From contig OZ025217.1 of the NCBI GenBank assembly GCA_964019055.1, forward strand, positions 7,120,966 to 7,184,965: a stretch of DNA of 64,000 bases. Direction: 5' to 3'. This document shows, piece after piece, positions 44,601 to 46,376 of this stretch. The translations under genes and the position numbers were made by a program. The notes below the pieces were generated by a model. That model searched no databases. It was given only the letters and a program-made list of their open reading frames with translations, and had not been told where the DNA came from. Source of the DNA: Anthopleura xanthogrammica (Eukaryota > Cnidaria > Anthozoa > Actiniaria > Actiniidae). Positions within the stretch are counted from its first letter, which is position 1. Every line of letters starts with the position of its first letter.

Positions 44601-45129
44601 TTTTCATGTCCATCTTCTTAATTCATTTCTTGTCAAATTTTCTTGTGGTGAAATGTTAATGTTTATCGACGCCATTACTGTAACAAAGCTTTGTGTATTT
44701 GCCTCCGGCTTATCAAGATGGCCGCCGTATCGTCAACTGCGTAGTCCATTAGAAATTCGTCGCCATTGTTTTGCATTCTCTAAAACCTTTCGGTGCTATG
44801 CTTCAATGAATAGTCTTCGACAGATTAAAATGTAAACTTTATTCTTCAAAAAAATATTTTAAAATGTCTCTCCAGTGTAAAACAGGCCAAACCTGTAAAT
44901 CTGACCAAGACATACATCCAAATAATCCATTGCTTCCAATGATAATGGCCTTAATAAAAGCCTGCACAATTAATTATGATTTGTTCTCGATCTTTTTTTT
45001 TTTTCACAGATAATAGATGTTTTTCACCTTTGCCTTCAAGAAAGTTCTGAAAACCTTACATCATTGATCAAGAAAAGACTCCTGGATGCTCTATCTGCCT
45101 CCGAAGAATCTTGGGATACACGTTTGTAG
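896..45129 (+). CDS. Giant mosaic LGR-like GPCR with C-terminal pseudokinase (5' partial, 56 exons)
   Basis: I assembled 56 exons from domain homology plus splice sites. All acceptors are AG; all donors are GT except one GC at 30797. Phases match at every junction, and the summed length of 11,088 nt is an exact multiple of three ending at TAG 45127-45129. The order is MAM, SRCR, C-type lectin, LamG, FTP, PA14, LDLa, pentraxin, CUB, LRR, 7TM, then kinase-like tail. Nearly all ectodomain modules are bounded by phase-1 introns, as expected for shuffled extracellular domains. The protein should be a plasma-membrane receptor with an outside adhesive/lectin region of roughly 3,000 residues and an inside tail of about 330. 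The first in-window exon is a MAM C-terminus, so the signal peptide and earlier domains lie upstream. LDLa plus LRR plus a relaxin-receptor-like 7TM resembles type C LGRs and the mollusc receptor GRL101; the extra domains and kinase-like tail do not. That it is one transcript is inferred from phase continuity; two adjacent genes cannot be wholly excluded without RNA. Confidence 0.8.
1347..1472. mobile_element. Foldback MITE with TTAGGCCC ends
   Basis: A 126-bp element whose two ends are inverted over about 48 bp (TTAGGCCCGGTTTAGACGTC at the left, its near-complement at the right), with a short AT-rich loop. No coding capacity. It is intronic, 14 bp upstream of the exon at 1486. Confidence 0.8.
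1486..3883 (+). CDS. MAM domain (three exons)
   Basis: The exons are 1486-1605, 2205-2461 and 3772-3883, with phases 1/1, 1/0 and 0/1. The first carries the MAM opening ([10 protein letters not shown]). The second has the central region, including the conserved step [10 protein letters not shown]. The third ends with [18 protein letters not shown] domains are extracellular beta-sandwich modules of about 160 residues used for adhesion and oligomerisation. The second intron (2462-3771) carries a TTAA-flanked inverted-repeat element with a LINE fragment inside. Confidence 0.8.
2562..3685. mobile_element. TTAA-flanked inverted-repeat element containing a LINE fragment
   Basis: The two ends are exact 15-bp inverted copies (TTAAGGTAATTCCGT at 2562 and its complement ending at 3685). 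The outer TTAA may be the target duplication, leaving an 11-bp TIR. Inside are (AAT)n near 2651 and a minus-strand reverse-transcriptase tail. A motif around TAGCGCCAAAACGA occurs twice in direct orientation (about 3249 and 3553). The LINE piece probably inserted into an older DNA element, or the TIR match is fortuitous. Confidence 0.5.
2857..3050 (-). pseudogene. Non-LTR retrotransposon (LINE) reverse-transcriptase ORF, 3' tail fragment
   Basis: The minus-strand translation ends ...[12 protein letters not shown]..., [23 protein letters not shown] and a stop. That is the characteristic last segment of many cnidarian non-LTR ORF2 proteins (YNLRG...Y...G...WN.LP). Only about 60 residues remain; the frame upstream (towards 3147) is not RT-like. 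The (AAT)n/(ATTT)n stretch at 2649-2690 lies on its 3' side and could be its tail. Confidence 0.6.
4183..4338 (+). CDS. MAM domain, N-terminal half, separated from its second half by SRCR exons
   Basis: Exon with phases 1/1. The start is typical MAM (CDFEEKPL, then CLW, DWSRASG and TGPTM). The next coding exon in order is an SRCR domain; the matching central and C-terminal MAM exons appear only at 10469-10746 and 11298-11400. Because all intervening exons are phase 1/1, a transcript that skips the SRCR exons would join this exon to 10469 in frame and restore a whole MAM. Confidence 0.75.
4782..5132 (+). CDS. SRCR domain 1
   Basis: Single exon, phase 1/1, 351 nt. It shows the scavenger-receptor cysteine-rich signature: [49 protein letters not shown] and a final VVC. 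Six cysteines are visible, the number of group A SRCR domains, although group A domains are usually split across exons. SRCR domains bind polyanionic or microbial ligands in many animal receptors. It is clearly more divergent from SRCR2 and SRCR3 than those two are from each other. Confidence 0.9.
5265..5524. mobile_element. Foldback element, arms about 105 bp
   Basis: The left arm 5265-5369 is inverted relative to 5401-5519, both containing the CAACAGCACGAGA-type core, separated by a short AT-rich loop. A further copy of the right arm alone lies at 8702-8830. No ORF. Confidence 0.7.
5530..5667. mobile_element. TATAGACCC foldback MITE, copy 1
   Basis: A 138-bp element. The ends TATAGACCC and GGGTCTATA are inverted, and the inner arms carry CTCAATTTGGAGGGC and its complement. 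The same family recurs at 9135-9272, 18611-18748 and 36743-36880, with fragments near 40218-40283, 52571-52665 and 57847-57890. Confidence 0.85.
5795..6635. mobile_element. Large foldback element, arms about 200 bp plus inner inverted pair
   Basis: The left arm (about 5798-5999, GGCGCCAGAGTCGCCTCCAC) is inverted against about 6438-6632. A second inverted pair lies inside, 6001-6040 against 6286-6325 (GATCTCGCCGAACTGGGAAA). No transposase frame is seen. Sequence just outside the left arm (5690-5795) reappears inverted near 8995-9125. Confidence 0.75.
6838..7808. mobile_element. Foldback element with a second palindrome nested inside
   Basis: Outer arms of about 140 bp (6838-6983 and 7672-7808) share, inverted, CAAGGGCAC, CCCCGATTATTTGAAT and TTAGCAGCAAAGGAACACAA. 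The interior holds a degenerate series of TACCCTATCCCAGAC-type units (7009-7300), a run of about 20 C (7332-7350) and the 284-bp palindrome. Confidence 0.75.
7353..7636. repeat. 284-bp near-perfect palindrome
   Basis: The sequence is inverted about a centre at 7494/7495 with no spacer: both arms are 142 bp and differ at only a few positions. Arms begin TTATTCCAGCAACGGCCGTT. Such a structure could extrude as a cruciform, and in RNA would form one long hairpin. Confidence 0.9.
7812..8978. repeat. Inverted arms flanking SRCR2 exon
   Basis: 7812-7962 and 8836-8978 are inverted copies (shared ATTTCACCAATCAACTATTC and CAATACTGAGTATTG). SRCR2 lies in the loop. The arms end near the duplication boundary at about 7958. 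They may be the two ends of one foldback element that carried the exon, or two independent insertions. Confidence 0.75.
8285..8614 (+). CDS. SRCR domain 2
   Basis: Single phase 1/1 exon of 330 nt. Motifs: [38 protein letters not shown] and a final IYC, with six cysteines. Exon and flanking intron are duplicated about 1.3 kb downstream (SRCR3). The duplicate pair differs at 14 codons, 12 of them amino-acid changing. The exon is bracketed by the inverted arms 7812-7962 and 8836-8978. Confidence 0.9.
9135..9272. mobile_element. TATAGACCC foldback MITE, copy 2
   Basis: Same family as 5530-5667, in opposite orientation, at the junction just before the second SRCR duplicate (about 9272). Confidence 0.85.
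9592..9921 (+). CDS. SRCR domain 3 (recent copy of SRCR2)
   Basis: Single phase 1/1 exon of exactly the same length as SRCR2. The six cysteines and the core [15 protein letters not shown] and [11 protein letters not shown] are unchanged. Replacements relative to SRCR2 include Asn/Lys, Ser/Phe, Thr/Ala, Asn/Gln, Glu/Lys, Gln/Arg, Ser/Lys, Lys/Asn, His/Tyr and Ser/Trp. The upstream intron, including a poly-G tract (23 versus 14 G), is also copied. Confidence 0.9.
9922..10468. other. Intron without recognised content
   Basis: No exon, transposon end or MAM opening is seen. A short (TTC)n lies at 10000-10018. The self-complementary pair GTAAGCGACCAC / GTGGTCGCTTA occurs near 10395-10438. Confidence 0.5.
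10469..11400 (+). CDS. MAM domain, central and C-terminal exons
   Basis: Exons 10469-10746 (phase 1/0) and 11298-11400 (phase 0/1). The first contains [21 protein letters not shown] and a [10 protein letters not shown] core; the second contains [18 protein letters not shown] and a Cys. No MAM opening exon exists between SRCR3 and 10469, so its partner is the exon at 4183-4338. I chose the acceptor at 10467-10468 because it alone gives phase 1 and an open frame. Confidence 0.8.
11401..11798. other. Intron with AAT-rich retroelement-like tail
   Basis: AATAATAATATC...AATAATAATGCTTTATTAAA at about 11482-11520 resembles the AAT-rich tails near 2650 and 8640; the rest is anonymous. Confidence 0.4.
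11799..12170 (+). CDS. Extracellular module of unknown family
   Basis: Single exon of 372 nt, phase 1/1, so an independent shuffled module of about 123 residues. It is rich in Ser, Thr and Asn with several N-glycosylation sequons (for example NLTP and NKTI) and a CC pair near its end (DKKCCKVAV). I do not recognise the fold. Alternating polar and hydrophobic stretches suggest a beta-sandwich. It lies between a MAM end and a C-type lectin exon. Confidence 0.6.
12259..12687 (+). CDS. C-type lectin-like domain 1
   Basis: Single phase 1/1 exon encoding a full CTLD of about 142 residues: opening [15 protein letters not shown], middle [26 protein letters not shown], and closing [13 protein letters not shown] and NFICE. 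The WND calcium motif is kept. The upstream EPN-type sugar-specificity motif reads EPS, so carbohydrate binding is possible but not assured. The following intron contains the 1.1-kb heptamer array. Confidence 0.9.
12827..13926. repeat. (CAACATG)n heptamer array, about 157 copies
   Basis: About 1,100 bp of an almost invariant 7-bp unit, with a single variant near 13903. It lies in the intron between the C-type lectin and LamG exons. All six frames are stop-free, giving spurious ORFs. The same heptamer occurs inside a MITE family at 36150-36270 and 38775-38812. Confidence 0.98.
14033..14659 (+). CDS. LamG-like (concanavalin-type) domain
   Basis: Single exon of 627 nt, phase 1/1. The opening SLYPLNN, the strand [16 protein letters not shown], then [23 protein letters not shown], and the closing [20 protein letters not shown] match the laminin G-like/pentaxin-type jelly-roll (Laminin_G_3). 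An apparent 640-codon frame running from the upstream heptamer array into this exon is an artefact; the acceptor AG at 14031-14032 defines the start. Confidence 0.9.
14660..15244. other. Intron with a short foldback
   Basis: Around 14800-14960, TAGGTGCATCTGTCGAGTTA and TAACTCGATAGATGCACGCTACCTA are inverted ends about 110 bp apart, consistent with a small MITE. Nothing else is recognised. Confidence 0.5.
15245..15640 (+). CDS. C-type lectin-like domain 2 (degenerate)
   Basis: Single phase 1/1 exon. The CTLD opening is [15 protein letters not shown] and the middle is [13 protein letters not shown]. The C-terminal half keeps NMWEPGYP and a final VCQKHEC but lacks recognisable EPN/QPD and WND calcium motifs. 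It is probably a structural or protein-binding CTLD. The donor is GT at 15641-15642. Confidence 0.8.
15914..16669. repeat. (ATGTCGT)n heptamer array, 108 copies
   Basis: 756 bp of a perfect 7-bp unit in the intron between C-type lectin 2 and the FTP exon. Stop-free in several frames on both strands, so ORFs of up to 280 codons there are not genes. Confidence 0.98.
16771..17289 (+). CDS. Fucolectin/tachylectin-4-like (FTP, F5/8C-type) domain
   Basis: Exons 16771-16866 and 17020-17289, both phase 1/1. The first gives [14 protein letters not shown], the usual AVDGN...SCfhT element. The second gives [13 protein letters not shown], a later CG, and ending [10 protein letters not shown], the family's LTLCEVEVY closing strand. 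Fucolectin-type domains bind fucose and other glycans, often of microbes. The second half of the first exon is short compared with family members, so the sugar site may be altered. Confidence 0.75.
17389..18554 (+). CDS. PA14 domain (three exons)
   Basis: Exons 17389-17564, 18060-18220 and 18379-18554 with phases 1/0, 0/2 and 2/1. Matching features: the opening [20 protein letters not shown], the strand [19 protein letters not shown] corresponding to the PA14 core (Y.F.i.sdD...l.ld), and the ending [16 protein letters not shown]14 is a beta-barrel found in adhesins and glycan-binding proteins. Intron 17565-18059 contains a 342-bp TIR element. Confidence 0.75.
17679..18020. mobile_element. TIR element with CAGGGTCTGG ends and 6-bp target duplication
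   Basis: The ends CAGGGTCTGGAGGGG and, inverted, CAGGGTCTGGAAGGG; GGATCC(G/A)G motifs follow at both sides. The element is flanked by direct ATAACA at 17673-17678 and 18021-18026. CAGGG ends recall hAT elements, whose duplications are usually 8 bp, so the superfamily is open. Non-coding, 342 bp, in a PA14 intron. Confidence 0.75.
18611..18748. mobile_element. TATAGACCC foldback MITE, copy 3
   Basis: 138 bp, ends AATAGACCCC and GGGGTCTATT, inner arms CAATTTGGAGGGCAAAACAA and complement. Intronic, 57 bp after exon 18554. Confidence 0.85.
18885..20221 (+). CDS. Unrecognised extracellular region (three exons)
   Basis: Exons 18885-18962 (phase 1/1), 19268-19437 (1/0) and 20152-20221 (0/1). The middle exon has a cysteine-rich start ([14 protein letters not shown]) followed by strand-like VVLVVNN and [18 protein letters not shown]. 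Several NIT/NAT/NIS sequons support an extracellular location. It may be a beta-sandwich appended to PA14, but I cannot assign a family. The exons are supported by phase continuity only. Confidence 0.55.
19438..20151. other. Intron with a duplicated GGTACC-type segment
   Basis: Two short similar stretches (GGGGAGGGG...TTACCCGGTACCCACCACCT near 19695 and GGGGGGAGGGGG...TTACCGGTACGCACCACCT near 19898) suggest a decayed repeat. No exon seen. Confidence 0.4.
20475..21494 (+). CDS. MAM domain (divergent)
   Basis: Exons 20475-20591, 21041-21291 and 21386-21494 with the standard MAM phases 1/1, 1/0, 0/1. The opening is [12 protein letters not shown], the central exon has LCLEFLYYM and [12 protein letters not shown], and the last has VYFQGRG and [10 protein letters not shown] then a Cys. 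The strand pattern is MAM-like, but the central exon lacks the usual GDKARL step. Confidence 0.75.
20592..21040. other. Intron with a short inverted repeat
   Basis: CCAGTAGCGTAGCGAGG and CCTCGCTACGCCCCTG (20652-20714) are inverted around a poly-C run, the typical look of a tiny coral/cnidarian MITE end. The segment TTTCCAATTTTCATCGATTT (about 20778) recurs near 56588. Confidence 0.45.
21568..21866. mobile_element. TIR element with TTACAGTCAAAC ends
   Basis: 299 bp. Left end TTACAGTCAAACTAAGAAAA, right end its complement, extending through CCGTGAAC and GGAATGTTTAT. Non-coding; intron between MAM and LDLa exons. Confidence 0.8.
21978..22412 (+). CDS. Three LDL-receptor class A repeats
   Basis: Exon 21978-22199 (phase 1/1) encodes two LDLa repeats, each with six cysteines. 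The first ends [16 protein letters not shown], with the full acidic calcium cage. The second ends [16 protein letters not shown]. Exon 22296-22412 encodes a third repeat with the cysteine spacing but no SDE motif (ending [12 protein letters not shown]), so it likely binds no calcium. LDLa modules N-terminal to LRR and 7TM are a hallmark of relaxin-type LGRs. Confidence 0.85.
22604..22855. mobile_element. Foldback element
   Basis: The arms share, inverted, CCAGTTTCGTATT(T/C)GATGCAAA and CAA(C/G)TT(A/G)CACATTCTTTACAT, about 250 bp overall with the centre near 22730. Non-coding. Confidence 0.7.
23037..23135 (+). CDS. Short cysteine-containing linker exon
   Basis: A 99-nt exon, phase 1/1, between the LDLa and the next MAM; it translates to a 33-residue segment with CPLNNIGC and LELC. 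The acceptor (AG 23035-23036) has a weak pyrimidine tract while the donor GTGAGT is strong. It may be a small linker or a decayed LDLa remnant; its inclusion is supported by phase only. Confidence 0.45.
23332..24411 (+). CDS. MAM domain
   Basis: Exons 23332-23469, 23862-24112 and 24312-24411. This is the most canonical MAM of the set: CSFENGWCG, then [76 protein letters not shown] and a final Cys. The first intron contains (AG)n at 23614-23682. Confidence 0.9.
23614..23682. repeat. (AG)n microsatellite
   Basis: About 34 perfect AG units in a MAM intron. Confidence 0.98.
24502..28151 (+). CDS. MAM domain with large introns
   Basis: Exons 24502-24594, 26483-26739 and 28037-28151, phases 1/1, 1/0, 0/1. 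Opening [19 protein letters not shown], central CIQFWYFLG, closing VIFSGNI and [15 protein letters not shown]. The introns of 1.9 and 1.3 kb carry MITE-like elements, a heptamer array (25845-26038) and the element at 26797-27047. Confidence 0.8.
24685..24903. mobile_element. TIR element with TTACAGTGAGGACACTCG ends
   Basis: 219 bp with about 33-bp inverted ends (TTACAGTGAGGACACTCGAA at the left, its complement at the right). It shares the TTACAGT terminus with 21568-21866, so both may use related transposases. A run of about 20 C precedes it (24641-24660). Confidence 0.8.
25000..25200. repeat. GTCAGTTAACT motif cluster
   Basis: GTTAGTTGACTACTAATTT, GTCAGTTAACTGTTAACTTT, GTCAGTTAACTACTAATTTT and GTCAGTTAACTGTAAACC occur within 200 bp, a degenerate short tandem repeat in an intron. 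Confidence 0.6.
25262..25520. mobile_element. Diverged copy of the CAACATG-bearing MITE family
   Basis: GTTGGTGAAGGTCTTGTTGC, ATGCCAAGCCC, and TTTCCCAAACTTTGTCTGCACG match the element at 35941-36308; the right end (AACAAAATCTTCACAAAACTTTTTTTA) is also similar. The heptamer itself is not expanded here. Confidence 0.6.
25845..26038. repeat. (TAGGCGA)n heptamer array with degenerate edge
   Basis: About 19 perfect units (25845-25980), then about 58 bp of mutated units (GCGACAC, GCGATAC). The pure-to-decayed gradient at one side is the usual mark of ongoing expansion and edge decay. Confidence 0.95.
26797..27047 (+). mobile_element. Repeat element with AATAGGCAATGTGCAT ends and conserved short ORF, copy 1
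   Basis: About 250 bp with imperfect inverted ends (AATAGGCAATGTGCAT and ATGCACATTGGCTATT). ATG at 26936 opens a short frame [20 protein letters not shown] second copy lies inverted at 55737-55988 and keeps the same frame. Probably a deletion derivative of a larger transposon retaining its first coding codons. Confidence 0.7.
27731..27872. mobile_element. Foldback MITE
   Basis: 142 bp; the arms share GGTTGAAGAAAAAGCTGGGT, TTGCAGTG and GGGACTGTTTTAGGG inverted. Non-coding, intronic. Confidence 0.75.
28321..28458 (+). CDS. MAM-like N-terminal exon, separated from its second half by pentraxin exons
   Basis: Phase 1/1 exon of 138 nt whose translation ([16 protein letters not shown] then NTWYLKS) aligns with the MAM opening (C.F...lCgW...dW). 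The MAM central exon that would follow is at 30546, after three pentraxin exons. The assignment is weaker than for the exon at 4183 because the TGP motif is not preserved. Confidence 0.6.
28484..29086. repeat. (TTCTCA)n hexamer array, about 100 copies
   Basis: About 600 bp of a 6-bp unit with two point variants (near 28530 and 29068). It starts 25 bp after the donor of exon 28458. Stop-free frames across it are artefacts. Confidence 0.98.
29371..30417 (+). CDS. Pentraxin (pentaxin) domain
   Basis: Exons 29371-29596 (phase 1/2), 29822-29973 (2/1) and 30193-30417 (1/1). Diagnostic elements: [11 protein letters not shown] and WHFYCFVW, the two conserved cysteine strands; IYVDGSKE; and the end [18 protein letters not shown] followed by GNILSWKEF. 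Pentraxins are calcium-dependent pattern-recognition lectins such as C-reactive protein. The first intron start lies just 3' of the 600-bp TTCTCA array. Confidence 0.85.
30546..30975 (+). CDS. MAM domain, central and C-terminal exons; GC donor
   Basis: Exons 30546-30796 (phase 1/0) and 30870-30975 (0/1). Features: [60 protein letters not shown] and a final Cys. The intron between them starts with GC (CAG|GCAAGT). The nearby GT four bases downstream would shift the frame, so a GC-AG intron is required. Confidence 0.8.
31289..31633 (+). CDS. CUB domain
   Basis: Single phase 1/1 exon of about 114 residues. Motifs: [49 protein letters not shown], and [11 protein letters not shown] before the final FNAYYAF. 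Three of the four usual cysteines are present; the first is missing. The acidic residues around LDYVEVYDG could bind calcium. It is the last module before the LRR region and is followed by a 3.6-kb intron. Confidence 0.9.
31634..35194. other. 3.6-kb intron with split GAT-rich repeats and a 205-bp tandem duplication
   Basis: GATGAT-rich tracts lie at 31735-31890 and 34803-34975 and share GATATAT(G/T)TGGTGTTAT. About 2.9 kb between them looks inserted. Inside, 32441-32645 and 32646-32840 are tandem copies (AACAGCTGCACGGCTTAGAA). GTGTTTATATCA followed by AGACACGC occurs at both edges (about 31937 and 34750). I see no exon here. Confidence 0.6.
35195..38440 (+). CDS. LRR N-terminal cap and seven leucine-rich repeats
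   Basis: Exon 35195-35327 encodes a cysteine cap (CPSGCKCT). Then come seven exons of exactly 72 nt, all phase 2/2: 35848-35919, 36476-36547, 37027-37098, 37214-37285, 37763-37834, 38096-38167 and 38369-38440. Each encodes one 24-residue LRR, for example [18 protein letters not shown] and [18 protein letters not shown]. One-LRR-per-exon organisation at 72 nt is the established gene structure of LGR-family receptors. This part probably forms the ligand-contact solenoid next to the 7TM. Confidence 0.93.
35941..36308. mobile_element. MITE carrying an internal (CAACATG)n array
   Basis: The ends TATAGCTATTTCAAAAAA and, inverted, TATACAGCTATTTCAAAAAA extend into GGTTTTGTTGC / GGTTTTATTGC. Inside is GTTGCTTGTTGCATCAGTTG and an array of about 17 CAACATG units (36150-36270). 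It starts 22 bp after LRR exon 35919. TA at both ends suggests a TA-target (mariner-like) element. Confidence 0.75.
36743..36880. mobile_element. TATAGACCC foldback MITE, copy 4
   Basis: 138 bp, ends TATAGACCCC and GGGGTCTATA, in the LRR2-LRR3 intron. Confidence 0.85.
38555..38848. mobile_element. MITE carrying a short (CAACATG)n array, second copy
   Basis: The right end (CACCAACCTTTTTTTGAAATAGCTGTATA) matches 36308; GTGAAGGTTTTATTGC and TTGCATGCTGCGTGTTGC mark the left. The array is only about 5 units (38775-38812). The left terminus is eroded. Lies in the last LRR-7TM intron. Confidence 0.7.
39115..40175 (+). CDS. Seven-transmembrane domain, rhodopsin family, LGR type C-like
   Basis: One exon (phase 2/1) of 353 residues. 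An LRR-CT-like hinge with FIYCCYAKK and GFSSCDDLM precedes TM1 at residues 41-62. TM2 is 75-97 ([12 protein letters not shown]), TM3 117-140, TM4 162-180, TM5 218-243, TM6 266-288 (FACWMPV) and TM7 300-322. The DRY-equivalent is ADRLI (141-145) and the NPxxY motif is NPFLY (316-320). C118 and C203 would form the conserved TM3-ECL2 disulfide. The hinge and TM sequence resemble relaxin-family receptors, so G-protein coupling is plausible. An apparent start at 39104 is inside the intron; the exon begins after AG at 39113-39114. Confidence 0.93.
40176..40948. other. Intron with MITE fragment and (CAA)n
   Basis: 40218-40283 resembles one end of the TATAGACCC family (CACGTGACGTCAAAGGAGG). (CAA)n at 40617-40650 is followed by TTTATTTGCACTCAAAATG, possibly the tail of a retroelement on the minus strand. 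Confidence 0.5.
40949..45129 (+). CDS. Cytoplasmic tail with C-terminal pseudokinase domain
   Basis: Exons 40949-41145, 41453-41630, 42485-42545, 43105-43294, 43630-43785 and 45010-45129 (stop TAG). The basic/charged linker leads into a kinase-like fold. VVAMVELK aligns with the beta-3 VAVKxLK but has Val for the catalytic Lys. [13 protein letters not shown] is the alpha-C helix with its Glu. [15 protein letters not shown] and [13 protein letters not shown] match alpha-D/E. The catalytic loop HRDLKPxN reads [11 protein letters not shown] reads NFS ([11 protein letters not shown]); DVKQFGQLL matches alpha-F DVWSFGxLL; the end (FHLCLQ...LLDAL) matches alpha-H/I. A glycine loop and a full activation segment are absent. 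I infer a catalytically dead tyrosine-kinase-like or TKL-like domain acting as a scaffold or allosteric switch behind the 7TM. Confidence 0.75.
41800..42165. mobile_element. Inverted-repeat element with many TAAGACGCG motifs
   Basis: The ends GGTCATTTATACGGGG and CGTATAAATGGATC are roughly inverted. Within, AAGACGC/GCGTCTT and close variants occur about ten times in both orientations (for example near 41855, 41900, 41938, 41972, 42048, 42083, 42140). Repeated subterminal motifs are typical of transposase-binding arrays in non-autonomous elements. Confidence 0.6.
43786..45009. other. Intron before the last exon
   Basis: No further kinase-like exon is seen between 43785 and 45010. The phase of both exons is 0, so none is needed. 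A frame at 44240-44461 and one at 44578-44835 show no recognisable protein. Confidence 0.5.
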
Positions 45130-45575
45130 ATCATCTCTAGTGTACTAAACTTATTCATCAAACATGCACTAATCTTTGGTATGCAATGCACCTATATACA
45201 GTAGATGTGACAAAAATAGTAAGATACCATAAACCTTAAGGAAAATGCTTTCAGAAAGAACAAAAGTTGTTTTTTTTCTTGAAAGAACTAAAAAAAATAA
45301 TTTAGACAAAGTATCAAAGGTATTCCAACATATTTGAAATAGCATGACCTGATATATTAAAAACATTATCTGAATTAAAGGAAGGATTGAAAATATAAAA
45401 ACATGTTTGACCTCCTATCTTACAGTGGTACCATATTCGATGTTACGTGTTTTACTAAACTTTTTGGCCATTAAGAAAGCAACAAACAATTCGTAAAACA
45501 AACAAAGAGTTATCGAGAAAATTAATCATTATTTTATCCTCCCAAGAATCACCACTTTATAAAGGCCGATTTACA
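45130..45575. other. Presumed 3' untranslated region of the receptor gene
   Basis: AT-rich sequence after the stop. ATTAAA at about 45357 and 45375 could serve as a poly(A) signal; no AATAAA is seen close by. The end of the transcript cannot be fixed from sequence. Confidence 0.35.
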
Positions 45576-45773
45576 CGGTACAACTGTCGCATGCAATCTG
45601 CTTACACCACTCTTACCACACGAATTGTGTCGTGTGAATCAACCCTACAACTTGCTGCAACTTTTTTCTTGTCACACACAACAGTTGTAGGGTTGATTTA
45701 CACTACACAATACGTGTGGTAAGAGTGGTGTAAGCAGATTGCATGCGAAAAGTTGTAAGCAAAAGTTGTACCG
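45576..45773. mobile_element. Foldback MITE between the two convergent genes
   Basis: 198 bp; the arms share CGGTACAACT, CGCATGCAATCTGCTTACAC and CACTCTTACCACAC inverted, plus inner GTAGGGTTGATT. It lies between the receptor 3' end and the racemase 3' array. Confidence 0.8.
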
Positions 45774-45775
45774 AC

Positions 45776-46376
45776 CTTGTAAGGATGACTTTGTCTGGGA
45801 TTCAATAACACTGTTTTTAAGTTAATCAGTCACCTCATCCTAACTAAACTCGAATCACCACGTCATAAGGATGACTTTGTCTGGGAATCAATAACACTGT
45901 GTTTATGTAAATCAGTCAGCTCATCCTAACCAAACCCGAATCACCACGTCATAAGGATGACTTCGTCTGGGAATCAACAACACTGTTTTTAAGTTAATCA
46001 GTCAGCTCATCTTGACTAAACCCGAATCACCACGTCATAAGGATGACTTTGTCTGGGATTCAATAACACTGTTTTTAAGTTAATCAGTCAGCTCATCTTA
46101 ACCAAACCCGAATCACTACGTCATAAGGATGACTTTGTCTGGGAATCAATAACACTGTTTTTAAGTTAATCAGTCAGCTCATCTTAACTAAACTCGAATC
46201 ACCACGTCATAAGGATGACTTTGTCTGGGAATCAATAACACTGTTTTTAAGTTAATCAGTCAGCTCATCTTAACTAAACCCGAATCACCACGTCATAAGG
46301 ATGACTTCGTCTGGGATTCAATAACACCTTTTTTAAGTAAATCGTTCACCTCATCCTGACCAAACCCGGCCTCTAA
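45776..46376 (-). repeat. 86-bp tandem array derived from the last AMACR codons
   Basis: Seven units of exactly 86 bp spacing: CGTCATAAGG recurs at 45861, 45947, 46033, 46119, 46205 and 46291, with a degenerate first unit near 45772. The unit closest to the gene contains the functional end of the reading frame ([15 protein letters not shown] and TGA at 46295-46293). The other units are copies placed in the 3' untranslated region; they carry the same CAGAC(A/G)AAGTCATCCTTATGA end with substitutions. Confidence 0.92.
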
